Source: Oryzomonas sp. (GTDB lineage: Bacteria; Desulfobacterota; Desulfuromonadia; Geobacterales; Pseudopelobacteraceae). From it: a stretch of DNA of 64,000 bases. The position numbers were made by a program, and so were the translations under genes. The notes under the pieces are model-generated. The model made no database searches. It was not told the DNA's origin and saw nothing but the letters and a program-made list of their open reading frames with translations. How positions within the stretch are numbered: position 1 is the stretch's first letter; every line of letters starts with the position of its first letter. The stretch covers positions 1 to 64,000 of the forward strand of contig JARLHN010000018.1 in NCBI GenBank assembly GCA_031292255.1, written 5' to 3'. Positions 53,189 through 62,200 of the stretch are shown one piece after another.

Positions 53189-53234
53189 CACACGGACGCC
53201 CTCCCGGAAAGAGTTCCGGAAGGGCGCTTGTGTG
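53189..53234 (-). terminator. Long GC-rich hairpin after ompA-like gene
   Basis: Arms CACAC...GCCCT..CCGG and CCGG..AGGGCG...GTGTG pair over about 19 bp with small bulges. It starts 20 bases past the OmpA stop. No U-run; probable transcript-end structure. Confidence 0.6.
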
Positions 53235-53254
53235 TTGACTATACAGTTTGGTTG

Positions 53255-54718
53255 CTAATTGGCGTTGCAGGTGAAGTTGGCTTCGATACGGCGGTTCTGC
53301 TCTTTCCCAGCCTTGGTCTTGTTACTGGCAATGGGTTTCGTCGGACCGTAACCAACAGCTTTGATCCGTTCGGGAGCGATGCCGAACTTTTCTATGAGGT
53401 AGTTACGAACGCTTTCGGCACGTCGTTGGGAGAGTTTCATGTTAGCCGCCTTGTTGCCGACATTGTCGGTGTGCCCTTCGATGACTCCGGTGGCTTTAGG
53501 GAATTCGCTCAAGAAAGCACCAAGCTTTTTCAGTTCATCGTGGTACTGGGGTTTGATGTTCGACTTGTTTGTATCGAATTCGATCTCGATAACCGTGGGG
53601 CTGCACAACTTGGGAGCAGGTGCTGGCGGTGCAGGAATAATCACCGAGAGGTTCGCCGCACTTTTTGCCGTACCACCGGCACCAATGCAAGAAAGGGTAT
53701 AAGTGGCATTTTCAGCAGGTGTGATCACCATGGACCCTTGTGGCTGAACCAAACCAACTTCAGGTTGAATTTCACAAGTTGTTGCGTTCCGCGAACTCCA
53801 GGTCAAAGTAGCGGACTGCCCCTTGGTGATAGAATTGGGGGCAACCGACAGATTGTCGGTCGGAGCCAGAGGTGCCGGAGGAGTTACCGAGAGGTTCGCT
53901 GCGCTTTTTGCTGAACCACCAGCACCATCGCAAGTAAGGGTATATGAGGTATTTTCAGCTGGTGTGATCGTCATGGACCCTTGTGGCTTAACCGCACCAA
54001 TTTCCGGTTGTATTTCGCAGTTAGTGGCATTCGTCGAACTCCACGTCAAGGTCACAGACTGCCCCTTGGTAATAGCACTTGGAGCAACCGTCAGCATGTC
54101 GGAAGGAGCTGGAGGTACGGGAACAGGTTCTGTGGCCGGAACAACTGCAACAGGAGCAGGAGCTGTTTTGCCGCCAAAGAGAAAGGTGATCCCAGCGGTA
54201 TATTCCCAGTTATACTTGGGACTGTTAGGGTCCTCCAGGACAAACAATTGACGAGCATCACCTCGCAACGCAATCGAGTCAGTCACGAAGTACTTTACTC
54301 CCAAGCCTGCATTGGCGGTTGCGTCGGTGGTTCTGTCGCTGATTTTAAGACCATCACTACCGTGACCATAGGTGATTCCACCACCGCCCACTGCGACATA
54401 AGGAACCAGAGGACCGTCCGCAATGAAGTTATAGAGTATGTCCAGGCGATAGGACAAGGCGTTAATGCTCCGTTCATTTTTCGTACCATCGGTCGTCAGG
54501 AAATCGCCCACTGCTTCTACTCCCCAGTTTTTTGTCAGGTCGTAACCTAAGCGTAACCCATAAACGGGGTGAGTATCCAGGTGCTGAACACCGTCAAAGG
54601 TGTAACCACCAATAAATGGAGAAACGGAAAATGCTCCTTCTCTCTCTCCGGCAACTGCGGAGGTCGCCATGCCAAGAAATGCCACGCAGGAAAGCATCAG
54701 TGCGGTAAATTTTTTCAT
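53255..54718 (-). CDS. OmpA-family protein with two Ig-like linker repeats
   Basis: 487 residues from the ATG at 54718 (AAAGGAGAATATA). Signal peptide, an 8-strand OmpA barrel (about 25-205, AFSVSPFIGGYTFDGV), then two tandem Ig-like repeats of about 70 residues (ITKGQSVTLTWSSTNATNCE; ITKGQSATLTWSSRNATTCE), and a C-terminal peptidoglycan-binding domain (FDTNKSNIKPQY, EGHTDNVGNKAANMKLSQRR). It ties the outer membrane to the cell wall. The inserted repeats lengthen the reach between barrel and wall and are nearly identical, a sign of recent duplication. Confidence 0.92.
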   Translation of the reverse strand: MKKFTALMLSCVAFLGMATSAVAGEREGAFSVSPFIGGYTFDGVQHLDTHPVYGLRLGYDLTKNWGVEAVGDFLTTDGTKNERSINALSYRLDILYNFIADGPLVPYVAVGGGGITYGHGSDGLKISDRTTDATANAGLGVKYFVTDSIALRGDARQLFVLEDPNSPKYNWEYTAGITFLFGGKTAPAPVAVVPATEPVPVPPAPSDMLTVAPSAITKGQSVTLTWSSTNATNCEIQPEIGAVKPQGSMTITPAENTSYTLTCDGAGGSAKSAANLSVTPPAPLAPTDNLSVAPNSITKGQSATLTWSSRNATTCEIQPEVGLVQPQGSMVITPAENATYTLSCIGAGGTAKSAANLSVIIPAPPAPAPKLCSPTVIEIEFDTNKSNIKPQYHDELKKLGAFLSEFPKATGVIEGHTDNVGNKAANMKLSQRRAESVRNYLIEKFGIAPERIKAVGYGPTKPIASNKTKAGKEQNRRIEANFTCNAN

Positions 54719-54811
54719 TATATTCTCCTTTGAATGGAATGAATCACCCCACCGCAAGCAGCGGGTCATCTAAGGTCATTACACCGCTGAACGCGGTGGA
54801 TATTAATGGTT

Positions 54812-55348
54812 TTAGCGGCGTTCATCGTGTTCGCCGCCACGCCCATTACCGTGTTCACCGCCACGTTCGTCATGGTGCTCTTCACGCATATCCCTACGCT
54901 CCTCACGGGCGGGTGCTTTCATGTCACGCCGCTCTCCACGTGCTTCCTGTGCAGGGGTGAAGCGTTTCCCCCTGTAGTGATCCCGATCTCTTGAATAAGC
55001 ACGGTATTCTCGGTCGCGGAATTGATGGATTTTTGCGATCTTGTATCTACGCAGCTCAGGAGGAAGGTCGCGGAGCCCAACCCTTACCCAGTCACCGCCA
55101 TATGTTGATGTCTGGTACCAGCCGCCACCCCTGTAGATGAAATACATGCCGTTGTTGTAGAACATGTCGTATGGAACGCCGACAGCCACACCGAAGCCCA
55201 GTTCGGCGGGATAGATGAAATCCGGCGGTTGCGATATGACGACTGCCGGTCCACCTACGTTGATGTTGAAACTGATGCCCCCGGCCTGTGCCATCGAGGC
55301 TGTTTGGAGTAAGGCCACTGCCGATGCAACTACCCATAGTTTTCTCAT
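54812..55348 (-). CDS. Exported protein with Arg/Glu/Asp-rich tail
   Basis: 178 residues. Signal peptide (cut after SMAQA), a segment rich in Tyr/Gly (MFYNNGMYFIYRGGGWYQTS), then DLPPELRRYKIAKIHQFRDR and a highly charged tail (REERRDMREEHHDERGGEHG). It resembles the YXWGXW-type protein at 14759 in layout. Function unknown. ATG behind AAGGAGGTATT. Located upstream of the ompA-like gene with a 93-base gap. Confidence 0.68.
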   Translation of the reverse strand: MRKLWVVASAVALLQTASMAQAGGISFNINVGGPAVVISQPPDFIYPAELGFGVAVGVPYDMFYNNGMYFIYRGGGWYQTSTYGGDWVRVGLRDLPPELRRYKIAKIHQFRDREYRAYSRDRDHYRGKRFTPAQEARGERRDMKAPAREERRDMREEHHDERGGEHGNGRGGEHDERR

Positions 55349-55746
55349 AATACCTCCTTGTTTGGTTATGTGCCGTGATGGGAGTGTTGACGACTTCTAT
55401 CTACACTCATCACAAGCATATGCGATGCCAAGCGCCCCATACATGTAACACTCTGAACCACAACTGAAACCCAGACAGGCGGGACCGCAGAGTTCGTTGG
55501 GCTTACCCCTGATGCTCTTTGCTATACCTCATATGGGGCATTGCTCTTCCCCGACAATCTCCATGGTGCAGCCGGCTGTCGCCAAGCAAGTCACAATATA
55601 CCGGACGATGTCGTGCCTGAAAAGGTGACTCTCCTCCCTCTACGTGGCGAAGGAGAAAATTATGATCTTGTCCTGGTAGGTCTATTCTAAACAGTTGCAT
55701 TTTGGGGTGATGTTTTCCCATAAACTGTTCCATTCTGAGGGGAAAG
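55349..55746. other. 400-base gap with a Cys-rich open frame
   Basis: No gene with a clear start. On the minus strand a frame ending at 55397 reads ELCGPACLGFSCGSEC, then YMYGALGIAYACDECR, with six Cys in 30 residues, but it has no start codon before the first Cys. It may be a decayed small metal-binding protein. Confidence 0.3.
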
Positions 55747-56481
55747 TCATTTCCCAAATACCTTCTTTAATAGCTCTGTACCTCTAGCCGCCGGGTCGGT
55801 CCTGATCTTCTTTTCTTCTTCTCCAAGCATGGTGAAGAGGCCATTCACAGCTTTGGTCGTGACGTAATGGTCCAAATCGAACGATCCGACTGTCGTTTCG
55901 GTAAAGGGTATGGATTGAACTTTATCCATCATCTGAGCGTAACGTTGAGCCACACCGACATCCTGCATGCTTGACATGACCACCGGTTTGAATGCTGAAT
56001 ATATCTTGTCGCCGGTCTTTTGTTTGAAATATTCAGTTGCTGAGGTGTTTCCACCCTGGAGTATTTTTCTGGCGTCGTCAAAGGTCATCTCTTTAAGCGC
56101 GGAGACAAAATACTCCACGGCCTTGGGCGCCGCTTTTTCCGCAGCACGATTCATGCTGAGGACGAAATCGTCAACCTGGGACTGGAACCCGAATTTACTG
56201 AGGAGATCGGCAACGGTTCGGATTTTCTCCGGCATGAGTATCTTTATCATGTCATTGTTAAAGTAGCCGTCGCGCTGTGATACCGATTTTACAGCCTTGG
56301 TTGTACCCGTGGAGAGTGCTTCTTTAAGGCCCTTGACAACGGTGGAATCATCCAAGTTGTTGCCGGAAGCGTTGGAAATTCCGAGTTTATTGGTCACATC
56401 ATCAAAAAAGCCGGCATAGGCAAAGGTTGAGGGTATTGCGAGAAGCAGAAGCCAAAATATTGCTGCCGCACAGCGTTTCAT
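55747..56481 (-). CDS. DUF4197 exported protein
   Basis: 244 residues. Signal peptide (cut after TFAYA), then the DUF4197 body: VVKGLKEALSTGTTKAVKSV, GYFNNDMIKILMPEKIRTVA, ALKEMTFDDARKILQGGNTS, VAQRYAQMMDKV and DHYVTTKAVNGLFTMLGEEE. A helical periplasmic family of unknown function, common in proteobacteria. Complete at usual length. A 35-base gap follows to the mscL stop. Confidence 0.9.
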   Translation of the reverse strand: MKRCAAAIFWLLLLAIPSTFAYAGFFDDVTNKLGISNASGNNLDDSTVVKGLKEALSTGTTKAVKSVSQRDGYFNNDMIKILMPEKIRTVADLLSKFGFQSQVDDFVLSMNRAAEKAAPKAVEYFVSALKEMTFDDARKILQGGNTSATEYFKQKTGDKIYSAFKPVVMSSMQDVGVAQRYAQMMDKVQSIPFTETTVGSFDLDHYVTTKAVNGLFTMLGEEEKKIRTDPAARGTELLKKVFGK

Positions 56482-56516
56482 AGTGCCTCCCTTGCAGAGT
56501 TTACGACTGGAATGAG

Positions 56517-56921
56517 CTATCTTGTTTCCTTGAGCAGATCCCTGATTTCAGCAAGCAGTAATTCTTCCTTTGATGGTGCCGGAGATGCCTCAGGTGCCGC
56601 GGCCTCTTTTTTCCTAAGCGTATTAATAGCCTTCACCGCCATAAATACGACGAAGGCAATAATCGTGAAATCGATGATGGTCAGGAGAAACTTTCCGTAA
56701 CTGATGATTACTGCCGGCTTTTTATCCACTGCTTCCTTAACAATGATCGACAGATTGGAAAAATCGACTCCACCCAGCAGAACACCGATCGGTGGCATGA
56801 TTACATCGCCTACAAAGGATGACACAATCTTGCCGAACGCCGCGCCAATAACAATACCGACCGCCATATCGACCACATTCCCTTTTATCGCGAAATCCTT
56901 GAACTCTTTCATCATGCTCAT
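56517..56921 (-). CDS. mscL: Large-conductance mechanosensitive channel MscL
   Basis: 134 residues. [27 protein letters not shown] is the pore helix; [20 protein letters not shown] is TM2; the C-terminal helix bundle ends [12 protein letters not shown]. MscL opens near lytic tension to dump solutes. Intact and of normal length. ATG behind GGAGACC. Confidence 0.95.
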   Translation of the reverse strand: MSMMKEFKDFAIKGNVVDMAVGIVIGAAFGKIVSSFVGDVIMPPIGVLLGGVDFSNLSIIVKEAVDKKPAVIISYGKFLLTIIDFTIIAFVVFMAVKAINTLRKKEAAAPEASPAPSKEELLLAEIRDLLKETR

Positions 56922-57009
56922 GATGGTCTCCTCTTTAGTGGGATGTCATCTGCCTCCAAGCAACTGCGGATGTTCGTCATTCTGTTTAATCTATCGCAAT
57001 GAGCCGAAC

Positions 57010-57239
57010 CTATTCAACTGTATGTCCGTCGTCATTTTTCAAGATGCCAACCACCCCGGTCTTGCCGATCTTTTCCGTCACTTCGTAATCAGCTTCGCGC
57101 ACTTCTGCGCTACGATGCCAGCGGTACACACCTCCTGCAAAGCCAACTCGGGGTTTTGATGGAGATCCTTGTAGATGGACTCAACCATCGGCAGCACCTG
57201 TTTGATCTCGCCCAAAAGGCGACTGACAAATTCTGACAT
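57010..57239 (-). pseudogene. M20-family amidohydrolase remnant with frameshift
   Basis: From the ATG at 57239: VESIYKDLHQNPELALQEVC, TAGIVAQKCAKL, then a stop in frame. The next frame continues the same family (EADYEVTEKIGKTGVVGILK, NDDGHTVE) and stops at 57010. This is the first 70 or so residues of an M20D aminoacylase/amidohydrolase; the metal-binding core is absent. Seen: frameshift plus loss of the rest. Confidence 0.75.
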
Positions 57240-57398
57240 GGCTCCCGCCACATTTTTAAAATTGAATTCGGGCCCCAACGTGGATATCTATACAACGGCC
57301 ATTAAATTATACCTTGAAATATCATTAAGTCATTTGTTGTTGACCAAAACTATTGGCGGCGTTGGACTGACCTTCTCAGTTAAAGGGCGTTTTTTTGA

Positions 57399-57765
57399 GG
57401 AGGGCACATGGGAAACTACGATTACAGCCGGATACACGGCGGGGTACCAGCAAAGGGTTGCCCAATTGGCGTGTGCCCTTGCGGGGAAAATCGGGGCGAT
57501 TGCGGTGGAGTGCCTGAAAGGGATCTGGACCGGGGCGATACTTCAAGATATCGGAAAGATGTATGTGCCGGCAGAGATACTGACCAGACCGGGGCATTTG
57601 AGCGGGATCGAATTCGAACTGGCAAACTACTACCGCCAGTTCTCGATCCCGGAAAGCCTCGACCATGTGAAGGCCAGGGCCGAGTATACCAACGGCATCC
57701 TGACCCTGCGGGTGCCCAAGGCCGAAGCGGCCAAACCGAAGCGTGTCGCAATACAGATCAGCTGA
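57399..57765 (+). pseudogene. HD-GYP fragment fused to an Hsp20 C-terminus
   Basis: One continuous frame reads first as an HD-GYP domain start (AGYTAGYQQRVAQLACALAG, IWTGAILQDIGKMYVPAEIL, RPGHLSGIEFEL), then switches after IEFEL to the end of a small heat-shock protein (YYRQFSIPESLDHVKARAEY, TNGILTLRVPKAEAAKPKRV). The HD motif is degraded (LLHDIGK to ILQDIGK). No proper start codon precedes it. Seen: an in-frame join of two unrelated fragments. Inferred: a deletion scar, not a functional protein. Confidence 0.75.
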
Positions 57766-57794
57766 GTAAAGAGTCTGAGCGGGAGGTGATCGCA

Positions 57795-58080
57795 ATGTCA
57801 AACCTGTTGCCCGAGAAATGGAGCGAGGCACTGGAACGGGTTCACGACAAAGTCGGCAATTTCCTGAACAGGCTGGTGCCGTGGAAAAAACAGGAACAAT
57901 TACCGGAAAGGATAACAGCCGATGCCCTTCCAGCATGCATGCAACTGGGTGGCCCGCTGCTCGACATGCATGAGACATCTGATGAACTGATCATCAAGGC
58001 CGAAATCCCGGGACTGAAAAAAGAGGATTTCTCGGTTGAACTTGTCGGCAGGCGGTTGACACTACGAGGTGAAAAGAAGT
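57795..58080 (+). pseudogene. Hsp20 gene truncated at the 3' side
   Basis: A good start (GGGAGGTGATCGCA before ATG) encodes SNLLPEKWSEALERVHDKVG and the first half of the alpha-crystallin domain (DMHETSDELIIKAEIPGLKK, EDFSVELVGRRLTLRGEKK). Right after RGEKK the family sequence stops and the frame runs on as the antisense of the DUF1499 gene. The missing half resembles what is found upstream in the HD-GYP chimera, as if two tandem Hsp20 genes had each lost the opposite half. Confidence 0.75.
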
Positions 58081-58117
58081 TGTATGAAGGGCACATAATC
58101 GTCAGAATCAACACGCT

Positions 58118-58543
58118 TCATGGTGTCGGCTTCGTCAAGGAGAATTCACGTCGGATTTCCTCCATGCGGTTGCGATTTTTGCCCAAGTCCGAGTACCCCA
58201 AGCGTGAGGAGGAACGAACGTGGATTGCCCGCTCAACCCTGTCCAGAAGGAACTCCCCATCGTCGACAAAAAATGTTGTACGCAGTTCAACCCGTAGATA
58301 TCCGGTATGTTCTTCGATAATGGTGGTGTCATTTCGACGCGCCAAAATCTGCTTCAGATGTGCAAAAGCGACATCGGCATCACCGTCAAAGGCCAGCGGT
58401 GCGATTCGGTGTCGCTCGTCTGGCTCCTGACTCGAAACACAGTTGGGGGTCGATGGACAGACCGACAATCTGTTGTCATGCACCCCCAGATTGCTAGGGC
58501 GTTCTCCCGCACAGGCTGCCAGTATGCTCGATAAAATGCCCAT
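58118..58543 (-). CDS. DUF1499 protein
   Basis: 141 residues. The family core is plain: RLSVCPSTPNCVSSQ, IAPLAFDGDADVAFAHLKQI, YLRVELRTTFFVDDGEFLL, RVERAIHVRSSSRLGYSDLG. An N-terminal segment with a Cys (ILAACAG) may be a short lipoprotein signal. DUF1499 proteins have no known activity. Weak ribosome site (AAGG). It abuts the truncated Hsp20 gene, which overlaps it in antisense. Confidence 0.85.
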   Translation of the reverse strand: MGILSSILAACAGERPSNLGVHDNRLSVCPSTPNCVSSQEPDERHRIAPLAFDGDADVAFAHLKQILARRNDTTIIEEHTGYLRVELRTTFFVDDGEFLLDRVERAIHVRSSSRLGYSDLGKNRNRMEEIRREFSLTKPTP

Positions 58544-58648
58544 GATTATGAACCTTAGTAACCGTAGTATTGTTAGGTCTACCCCCTTTTATACAGTTTT
58601 AAAACAGCAGCACTTCACACCCGGACTGAGATAGAATCCTCATACACC

Positions 58649-58687
58649 CAAAAAAGTCTGGGTATATCCTCTCGTGAAGCTATACCC
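58649..58687 (-). terminator. Terminator of the collagen-like lipoprotein gene
   Basis: On the minus strand GGGTATA, a 14-base loop, TATACCC, then AGACTTTTTT. Located 14 bases past the stop at 58701. Confidence 0.7.
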
Positions 58688-58700
58688 CGATGTCCAGGGT

Positions 58701-58919
58701 CTAATATTTATCTGGCGGTGGAGCAGGTGCTCCGGTCTGCCCAGTTGCTCCGGTCTGCCCGGTTGCCCCGGTCTGCCCAGGTGCTCCGGGTTGCCCGGGT
58801 TGCCCGGTTTGCCCCTGTTCCGGTTTTTTGTCGCCTCCTCCTATGCTCCAGGAACAACCGGCCATCGTCGAGATTGCCAGAATCAGAATTGCAAGCCTTA
58901 CTAAAAGAGATTTTTTCAT
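58701..58919 (-). CDS. Collagen-like (Gly-X-Y) lipoprotein
   Basis: 72 residues. Signal MKKSLLVRLAILILAISTMA with lipobox Cys next, then SWSIGGGDKKPEQG and a run of Gly-X-Y triplets (GQPGQPGAPGQTGATGQTG) ending in APAPPPDKY. Gly-X-Y repeats form collagen-like triple helices in some bacterial surface proteins. The leader is nearly that of the lipoprotein at 33947. ATG behind AAAGGAGTGATGGCAG. Direct target of sigma-54 module G (59 bases from the -12 GC) and ended by its own terminator. Confidence 0.78.
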   Translation of the reverse strand: MKKSLLVRLAILILAISTMAGCSWSIGGGDKKPEQGQTGQPGQPGAPGQTGATGQTGATGQTGAPAPPPDKY

Positions 58920-58976
58920 CTGCCATCACTCCTTTCTTTGTTACGGATACTTTCCACAAGTGCTTAACTAAGTAAG

Positions 58977-59120
58977 AGCAACTATAGTGCCAGAGCGGAC
59001 TTACGTATTAATAAAATTCAACCGCTTGATTACATTAGCTAAAAGGTAAAAGCGGGTTCGAAGTAACGTGAACAACCGTCAACCATATCCGCCATATTTT
59101 GCAGAACTGTCATATGCGAC
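58977..59120 (-). promoter_or_regulatory. Sigma-54 promoter module G
   Basis: Dyad 59089-59120 (GTCGCATAT outer, ATATGGCGG inner; 14 rather than 16 bases between arms), a perfect IHF consensus AATCAAGCGGTTG (59019-59031), and -24/-12 CTGGCACTATAGTTGCT (58977-58993), GG-N10-GC. The dyad centre is 114 bp from the -24 GG. Confidence 0.8.
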
Positions 59121-59213
59121 AGACCACATTGGCCCAATAGCCGCTTTGATAAGTGCGATAATTTTACGTCAAGATGCGTCACACTACATGATAAATCATT
59201 ACATCTTGCATCC

Positions 59214-62200
59214 TTACTCCGGGCTCCCCATCCGGACAACCACCCGATGCTTCACCAGGCCCCGTTCCAGGGGGATCACGCCACCAGCCACGCGCTGGCC
59301 ATCCAGCTCCACCCAGGCGACGCCGCGCTCGCATCCATCCGGATTCTCCACCTGGATCGCGTAGACCGTTTCGCCGTGGCGATACGTGAGGCTGAAGCCG
59401 GGCCACGTTGCCGGGATGACCGGGATGACCCGCATGTGATCCCCCTGCACCTGCAAACCCAGAACTTCCTCTACCCAGGCCCGGTACTCCCAGGCCGCCG
59501 AGCCGGTATACCAGGACCAGCCACCCTGCCCCACCCGGCCCGGCAACCGGTACACGTCGGCCGCCACCACGTAGGGCTCGACACCATAGCGCCAGACCGC
59601 TTCCGCATCCCGGGCGTGCTCGATCGGGTTGAGCATGCGCAGCAACTGCACCGCCCGCTCCCCATCCCCCTTACGGGCCAAGGCCATGGCCATCCAGAGT
59701 GCGGCGTGGGTGTACTGGCCGCCGTTCTCCCGCACGCCCGGGGGATACCCCTTGATGTAGCCGGGCGAAGGTGTGGATGTATCGAAAGGAGGCTCGAAGA
59801 GCAGCACCAAGCCTTCATCCTGGCGGACGAGATGGCTCCAGGCCGACTCCAGGGCCTGATCCGCGCGCGCCGGATCGGCTGCGCCGGATAGCAAGGCCCA
59901 GGATTGGGGCAGGGAGTCGATCCTCGCCTCCCTGTTGTTTGCCGAGCCAAGCGGGGTGCCGTCATCGAAGGTCCCCCGCAGGTACCACTCCCCGTCCCAG
60001 CCGGCTTGTTCGGTCCGTTGGATCAGGGCGTAACGATCATCTCGATAGGACCGGCCCAGTTCCGGCTGGTGCAGGATGTCCGACAGCTCGGCCATCCCCT
60101 GCAACAGATCGCACAGGAACCAGGCGAGCCATACGCTCTCCCCTTTCCCTGCTGCGCCCACCAGGTTCATCCCGTCGTTCCAGTCCCCGGTCCCCATCAG
60201 GGGGAGGCCGTGGGGGCCGACCGTCAAGCCGCGGCTGACCGCGCGCCGGCAGTGTTCGAAGAGCGTGGCGCGTTCGAAGGTGACCTCCGGTGTGGAGAAT
60301 TGCTCGTGCTGGTCTTCCGCCAGCAGGGGGGCGTTGAGGAAGGGGATCTCAGTCAGCAGGATCGCCGTATCGCCGGTCGTTTTGACGTAGCGGGCCACCA
60401 CATAGGGGAGCCAGAGCAAGTCGTCGGAGATCCGCGAACGGATTCCGGCCCCAGCCGGTTCATGCCACCAATGCTGCACGTCCCCCTCCTTGAACTGCCG
60501 GCTTGCGGCCAGCAGGATCTGCTCCCGCGCCAGTTCGGGCTTGGCGTAAAGGAACGCCAGGACATCCTGCAACTGGTCGCGGAAACCGAAGGCGCCGCCT
60601 GACTGGTAAAAAGCGGAACGCCCCCAGATGCGGCAGCTCAGGGACTGGTACTGGAGCCAGCGGTTGATCAGCAGATCGGCCGCCAGCTCGGGGGTCTGCA
60701 CCTCGATCGTGCCGAGCAGGTCATTCCACCAGGCCCTGGTTCGGTCGAAGGCGTTTTCGAATGTCCGGTCCTCCCGGTAACCAAGAACCATGTTCCGGGC
60801 CTGGGCCGCGGAGTCGGCCTGGCCCAGCAGACAGGTAATATCGCGCTGCTCGCCCGGAGCCAGTTCCAAGGCCACCCGGAGTGCCCCACAGGGGTCCAGC
60901 CCCGCCCCGGTACGGCGCGACAGCCGGGTCAGTTCCATGGCCAGCGGATCGGCCAGGGAGCGGTTGCGGCCGATGAAGGCGCTGCGATCGCCGCCGTAGG
61001 AGTCGACCGGGGGTACCATGGCCACGAAGGCGACCCGCTCGCCGTACTCGGGGTGATAGCGGTTGTGGGCCAGCAGAGCCTGGGTCTCGTCATCCCAAGT
61101 GGTCGCTACATGCATCTGGGAGGTCTCGCGGTTCTCGCCCAGGGTCAGCTCCACATAATAGGTTACGGAAAGACGGCGCTTCCGGGAAGAGGCGTTGGTG
61201 AGCCGCAGGCGCTGGAGCTTGACCGGCTCCCCCCCGTGTTCATCCACGGGCACGAAGACCGTCAGTTCCTGCTCGATCCCATTGCTGTTATGTTCGAAGA
61301 CCGTGTAGCCGGCCCCATGCCGGGCCCGATAGGCGGCCTCTTCGCGGACCGGCGCCGCGGTGGGCGACCAGAATACGCCGCTCTCCTCGTCGCGGATGTA
61401 GAGCGCCTCCGATGTAGGGTCCAGCACCGGGTCGTTGGACCAGCCGGTCAGGCGGTTGCGCTGACTGTTGCCGTACCAGGTGAAACCGGCCCCTGTTTCG
61501 CTGACCAGGGTGCCGAAGGAGGGGTTGGCGATAACATTCACCCAGGGTGCCGGGGTGTTGGTGTTGGGACCGAGATAGATCGCGTATTCACGACCGTCCG
61601 GAGTGAACCCGCCCAAGCTATTGAAATAGTTCAACTGCATAAAGGGAAGCGGGGCTGATGGTTCCCGGGGTGCTCGTTTCCGGACCAGCTGTTCCAACAG
61701 TTCAGGAAGCTCGACCGGGACCCCCAACTGCTGGGGTAGCGTGCCGCGTGCCGCCACTAGCACAATGCAGGCCGAGGCCTTGAGGAGATTCAGATCCTCC
61801 TCCGGAATCTGCGCCGCGCTCTTCAGGAATATCCCGCCCGTCTTATCGACTGCTGAAAAAAGGGCGTGAGCCCTGATCAGCTGTTCCAGTCGTTCCTTGA
61901 GCGGCTGCTCATAGCTCCCAGCCTCCTCATTGAGGATTACCAGGTCGGTCGTCAATCCATGCATCCGCCAATAAGCATGGGCCTGGAGCATCTGGCGGGC
62001 CAAGCTGATATCCCGTGTTTCACCTATCGTTACCAGCGCTATAGGCAGATCGCCAGAAATGCCATAAGGCCACAAACCGGCCTGGCCTTTGCTGTTTCCA
62101 GTCATACGCTCACTTTTCGCACGTAAGAGGGGGTTGGGAAACAGCAGGTGGCTTGCCAATTGCTGAAATCTGCGCGCTTCGTCAGCTTGAATATGCATCA

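Noticed and set aside
57376..57978. 200-codon minus-strand ORF
   Set aside because: Antisense to the HD-GYP/Hsp20 and Hsp20 fragments, which carry recognisable family sequence on the plus strand.
9987..59120. The nine repeats as a MITE or other purely mobile repeat
   Set aside because: All nine are oriented towards a gene start with fixed internal spacing and functional sigma-54 spacing. No terminal repeats or target duplications were seen. Spread by duplication is still possible.
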